This document shows, piece after piece, positions 5,484 to 8,647 of a DNA stretch of 8,647 nucleotides. The notes under the pieces were generated by a model. That model saw only the letters and a program-made list of their open reading frames with translations, had not been told where the DNA came from and made no database searches. The DNA comes from Burkholderiaceae bacterium (GTDB lineage: Bacteria; Pseudomonadota; Gammaproteobacteria; Burkholderiales; Burkholderiaceae_D). The stretch spans positions 1-8,647 of the forward strand of contig JAISIS010000104.1 in NCBI GenBank assembly GCA_031261905.1, given 5' to 3'. A program made the position numbers and the translations under genes. The stretch's first letter is position 1; each line of letters begins with the position of its first letter.

Positions 5484-8400
5484 TTAGCCGCCCATCGGGT
5501 TGGTTTGACTGCTCTGGTCATTCAGCAAATTCTGCAACAGTGTCGCTGGCTCCATACCACTTGCACCGCCTTCTCCCTGATACGGCAAATCAGTATGAAC
5601 CACCGCCAGCGTTGGCGCATCAGCCCCATTACCATCCTGATCAATACCGATGGTGATAACAGCCTTGCCGCCTTCCTCCTTCACCGTCAGGCTCAGCGCG
5701 CCGCCATTTTCCAGAGCCAGCGGATTGTCTGTTGCCCCCGAGAGCAACTCGGACAGATCCAGCACATCCTTGCCAACCTCGAAATCGGTGATGGTGTCTC
5801 CCTTCGTCTTGCCGAGCAGAGAATCCTCCGTGAACCTGAAGGTATCGTTGCCAGCATCGCCAAACATAATGTTATCTCCGGCAGCGCCCACGATAATGTC
5901 ATTCCCCAGACCGCCACGAATAGTATCACCCTCGCTGCTTCCATGAATCACATCATCATAGATGCCACCCTGAATGACCCCCGCCGTGTCCATATAAATT
6001 GGACTCAGCGCAATGCTGTCAACATCTCCATCTCCGTCCGTCCCGGAAATTTCAACACTCAAATCCAGGCCTGCCTCCAGTTTCTGATACTGACTGAATA
6101 CCCATTCCCCGGATTCCTCCAGATCCAGTTGAAAAGCCAATTTGTTATCGGAATAAGCCTTTAACCATGAACCATCCTCGCCCAAATTGACAGTAAACCC
6201 GGAATCTTCCAGTGCCTGCACACCAGTAATCTGCAAGGAATTCTCCACAAGTCCATCTGCGCCGACACCATCAGCAAACAATGTTCCTTGGACCGCGTAG
6301 TCAATCTGGGACATGCTGTAACCAACTTCAATGCTGTCAATCAGGAAGTCGCTCGGGTCTGAAGAATGACCATCGTCTGTCGCAAAGATGACGACCTTGT
6401 CGAAGCTGCCAACGTCAGAAAGGTTATGATGCTGACTCAGTTCGCCACCATTCTCCGTCCCGTAATCGCCTCTCCCTTCCCAGTTTTCCACAGCAACCAA
6501 CTTACCTTTGTAGTAAAAGGCGACACTGAGCTTTTCATAGGCCCGTTCCGGATTGAAAAAGTTTCCTGAAGCATCATGGTAGAAGCTGTGGAAATTGATA
6601 TTGATGGTGTTGGCCGCCTTGCCGTCCAGGTCAATGACGAAGGCTTCAGAATACGCCGGAGTTGTTGTTGGTTGCCCCCGCGAACCACTCGTTGTCTCTT
6701 CCTTATGATACCCGGCCTCTGCTGAATCCGAATCTCCAGTCCTGATGCCAACACCCCATCTGTTGTCAGCTGTTTGCTCGGCAAAGAAGGTGAGTTTCCC
6801 GGATTTGTCATCAAAATCAACATAGGCGTTTCCGAGCACTTTATCAGAATACTGATCGGCTTTTGATTCAACCCCGGTAATCAGCGCATCCGTCACATCT
6901 GATATTTCTTTGAAGTAAACCTTCGCGGTGCTGACTTTCAGTTCTCCAATTGACAGAATTCCGTTTGAATCAACAGGAACCAGCTCGTTGTGATATCTCG
7001 AAGCAGCAGAGCTAGTCACATTGCCATCCTCATTAAGCAAACCTTGCATCAGCCCGGAGAAATTTGCCGTCAGGGTACCCTTAATTGCATCGCCAGGAAT
7101 AGCCTCGAAGGCTCCCTGGGAATGAGAGCTCAAGCGCAATCCATCATCGTAGACCATCACATTCAGCTGCACCGTACCCGTGTTGCCGTCCGCGTCCGTC
7201 ACACTGACACTGATTGGCTGTGCGCTTACCGCGTCGTTTGCGTCACCAGCGCTATGCGTAGTTGTGTTGTCCGTCAGCGTCACGGTCAGCTTGCCATCCG
7301 CATCCGTTACCGCAGTACCAATCACCTTGCCAGTACTATCCTTGACCTCGTAACTCCGGCTCTCGTCAAAGTTCCAGATATGGCCGCTCTTGTCGGTAAT
7401 GCTGGTTGCACCGTTACCATATACCGCAACATCGTCATACGTGGGCGCCTGTGCGCTACTATCCAGCGCAGACTCGTCTACGCTCAGCGACAAAGGATCT
7501 GCACTGATCTCAACCGGGGCAACCGAAACTGTCAGCGTATCGGTCGCCGTGTCTCCATCAGCATCCGTTACCTTCACTTCGAAACTGTCACTCAGGTCCT
7601 CACTCAGATTCGCATTGGTTTTGGCCTCGTAACTGTACGACAGCACGCCATCATTCATCGTCACCGTGAGAATACCTGCAGCACCCGTATAGGCTTTCGA
7701 TGCGCCATTATCCAAATCCAGCAGGTTCGCCGGGTCGCTTCCAATCGTCACACTGCTCGCACCATCCGCACCGCCCTTGACATCTATAATGCCGCTCGCA
7801 GCCGCGCCTGACGCCAGACCAGTAATGCTGTCAACATCAGCAGCCTCTCCGGCACTTGCCGCATATTCAATGCTCGGAACATCGTCAATGACGTTCACGT
7901 TAACCGTCACCGTACCCGTGTTGCCATTCGCATCCGTAACACCAATCTCCGCAACACCCAGCGCCAGCTCGTTCTTGCCTTCGCCGGTCGCATGGGTCTT
8001 GGCGCCATCCAGCTTGTAGCTCACCTCGCCGTCTGTCACCGTCACCACGCCTATCCTGGTTTCGCCAGACATCAGATCGTAGGAGCCGTCCTTCGCCGTC
8101 ACGCCTTCGCCAAGTCCCAGCGATTTCGTGCCGGTTTCACTCGTATCCTCCATGCTTCTCAGGCCTTTTTCGTCAGCGACCAACTCTACCGGCGTAGTGG
8201 TGATAGTGGTGATTTCCCCGTATTCCAGTTTTTCGTAGTTGCCGCCATCATGTTCCGTGACGGCAAAGGTATTGTGAGCCGGGTCGGCCTCAAAAGAAAC
8301 CGAACCGCTTGTTTCTCCCTTCTCAATGGTAATTTTCTCACCATTATCCAGCGTCAGCACCAGATCCGTCTGTGTCGGCGCATTGTTCACGCTGGCCGTT

Positions 8401-8647
8401 ATCGTTACCGTGCCATCGCTGCTTCCGGTTTCCAGGCTGACTTTGGTGGCATCAATCGTATCCGCTATCTTCGCCGTGACCGCATCGCCAAGCGTTACCG
8501 CCTCATAGTTGCCGCCAACAACTTCGACCAGTTCCGCCTTCACTTCGGACGCATCCTTGTACACGTCCTCACCGTTCGCATTCGGAACTGTCAGCGTACC
8601 CTTGCCGTCAGCGTCAACTTTCACATCATAGGTCGTACCGCCAACCA
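5484..8647 (-). CDS. Large RTX adhesin, type I secreted (C-terminal 1053 residues; 5' end outside window)
   Basis: Predicted surface adhesin; the reading frame is open to the window edge (codons continue above the GTG at 8624), so the N-terminus, any retention module and probably more repeats are missing. In visible residues, about 1-65 is the end of one Ig-like repeat (GGNYEAV...TAKIADTID). About 66-155 is a full LapA-like Ig repeat (VSLETGS, LTLDNGEKITIEKGETSGSV, GGNYEKL). About 156-501 holds cadherin/T1SS-143-like units, three of which end in VTDA-D/N-G-D/N-T (236, 359, 482). About 604-777 is the beta module shared with the smaller adhesin (AFVIDLDGKAANTININFHSFYHD, AYEKLSVAFY, FDKVVIFATDDG). 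About 787-882 is the closing half of a split repeat (GEWVFSQYQKL, TDGDGDVDS). Five RTX nonapeptides follow at 893-937, then a VCA0849-like secretion tail (LDLSELL, ITIGIDQDG, TLAVVHTD, LLNDQ). Its own terminator and 454 bases separate it from the next adhesin gene. Confidence 0.9.
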   Translation of the reverse strand, partial: VGGTTYDVKVDADGKGTLTVPNANGEDVYKDASEVKAELVEVVGGNYEAVTLGDAVTAKIADTIDATKVSLETGSSDGTVTITASVNNAPTQTDLVLTLDNGEKITIEKGETSGSVSFEADPAHNTFAVTEHDGGNYEKLEYGEITTITTTPVELVADEKGLRSMEDTSETGTKSLGLGEGVTAKDGSYDLMSGETRIGVVTVTDGEVSYKLDGAKTHATGEGKNELALGVAEIGVTDANGNTGTVTVNVNVIDDVPSIEYAASAGEAADVDSITGLASGAAASGIIDVKGGADGASSVTIGSDPANLLDLDNGASKAYTGAAGILTVTMNDGVLSYSYEAKTNANLSEDLSDSFEVKVTDADGDTATDTLTVSVAPVEISADPLSLSVDESALDSSAQAPTYDDVAVYGNGATSITDKSGHIWNFDESRSYEVKDSTGKVIGTAVTDADGKLTVTLTDNTTTHSAGDANDAVSAQPISVSVTDADGNTGTVQLNVMVYDDGLRLSSHSQGAFEAIPGDAIKGTLTANFSGLMQGLLNEDGNVTSSAASRYHNELVPVDSNGILSIGELKVSTAKVYFKEISDVTDALITGVESKADQYSDKVLGNAYVDFDDKSGKLTFFAEQTADNRWGVGIRTGDSDSAEAGYHKEETTSGSRGQPTTTPAYSEAFVIDLDGKAANTININFHSFYHDASGNFFNPERAYEKLSVAFYYKGKLVAVENWEGRGDYGTENGGELSQHHNLSDVGSFDKVVIFATDDGHSSDPSDFLIDSIEVGYSMSQIDYAVQGTLFADGVGADGLVENSLQITGVQALEDSGFTVNLGEDGSWLKAYSDNKLAFQLDLEESGEWVFSQYQKLEAGLDLSVEISGTDGDGDVDSIALSPIYMDTAGVIQGGIYDDVIHGSSEGDTIRGGLGNDIIVGAAGDNIMFGDAGNDTFRFTEDSLLGKTKGDTITDFEVGKDVLDLSELLSGATDNPLALENGGALSLTVKEEGGKAVITIGIDQDGNGADAPTLAVVHTDLPYQGEGGASGMEPATLLQNLLNDQSSQTNPMGG
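5835..5969 (-). repeat. Five RTX calcium-binding nonapeptides in the large adhesin
   Basis: The units are GGIYDDVIH, GSSEGDTIR, GGLGNDIIV, GAAGDNIMF and GDAGNDTFR, fitting GGxGxDxUx with some drift. They precede the secretion tail, one unit more than in the paralogue. Confidence 0.9.

Noticed and set aside
7171..7925. Seventeen identical bases at 7171-7187 and 7909-7925 as a mobile or recombination repeat
   Set aside because: Both copies encode the conserved N/T-G-T-V strand at the end of extender repeats, so ordinary repeat-domain similarity explains them.

Overview
The window is a stretch of a Gram-negative, most likely betaproteobacterial, chromosome. This rests on the ThrRS and IF-3 sequences and on the gene order thrS followed by infC, not on any search. 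All supported genes lie on the minus strand, in transcription order: a large RTX adhesin (5'-truncated by the window edge), a second complete RTX adhesin, thrS, and the start of infC, which runs off the left edge.

Left part (1-2268): the start of a translation operon. thrS encodes a full-length threonyl-tRNA synthetase with all editing and zinc-binding residues present. It is followed after 80 bases by infC, which begins with the rare codon ATA, fitting the known IF-3 autoregulation by non-AUG starts. A short GC hairpin with a T-run sits just upstream of the thrS ribosome binding site.

Right part (2328-8647): two tandem paralogous adhesins of the LapA/type I secretion kind. The complete one (878 aa, a 'mini-LapA') has an N-terminal retention module with an AAAG LapG-type cleavage motif, one beta-rich extender repeat, a large uncharacterised beta module, four RTX nonapeptides and a type I secretion tail. 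The partial one (1053 aa visible) has Ig-like and cadherin-like extender repeats, then the same C-terminal architecture. The genes share homologous ends and near-identical terminators, consistent with duplication. By family knowledge, such proteins leave the cell through a LapBCE-like type I secretion system, are held in the outer membrane by the retention module, and are released by the LapG protease when c-di-GMP falls (LapD). None of those partners is in this window.

The most notable observation is an uninterrupted run of 11 G (coding strand) inside the smaller adhesin gene, just after the retention module and LapG site. The present length keeps the gene open. Loss or gain of one G gives stops after about 203 or 184 residues, before the RTX and secretion signals. 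This predicts a phase-variable, c-di-GMP-releasable adhesin. The 454-base gap between the adhesin genes holds a terminator, several inverted repeats and an A-tract promoter candidate, but no convincing gene.
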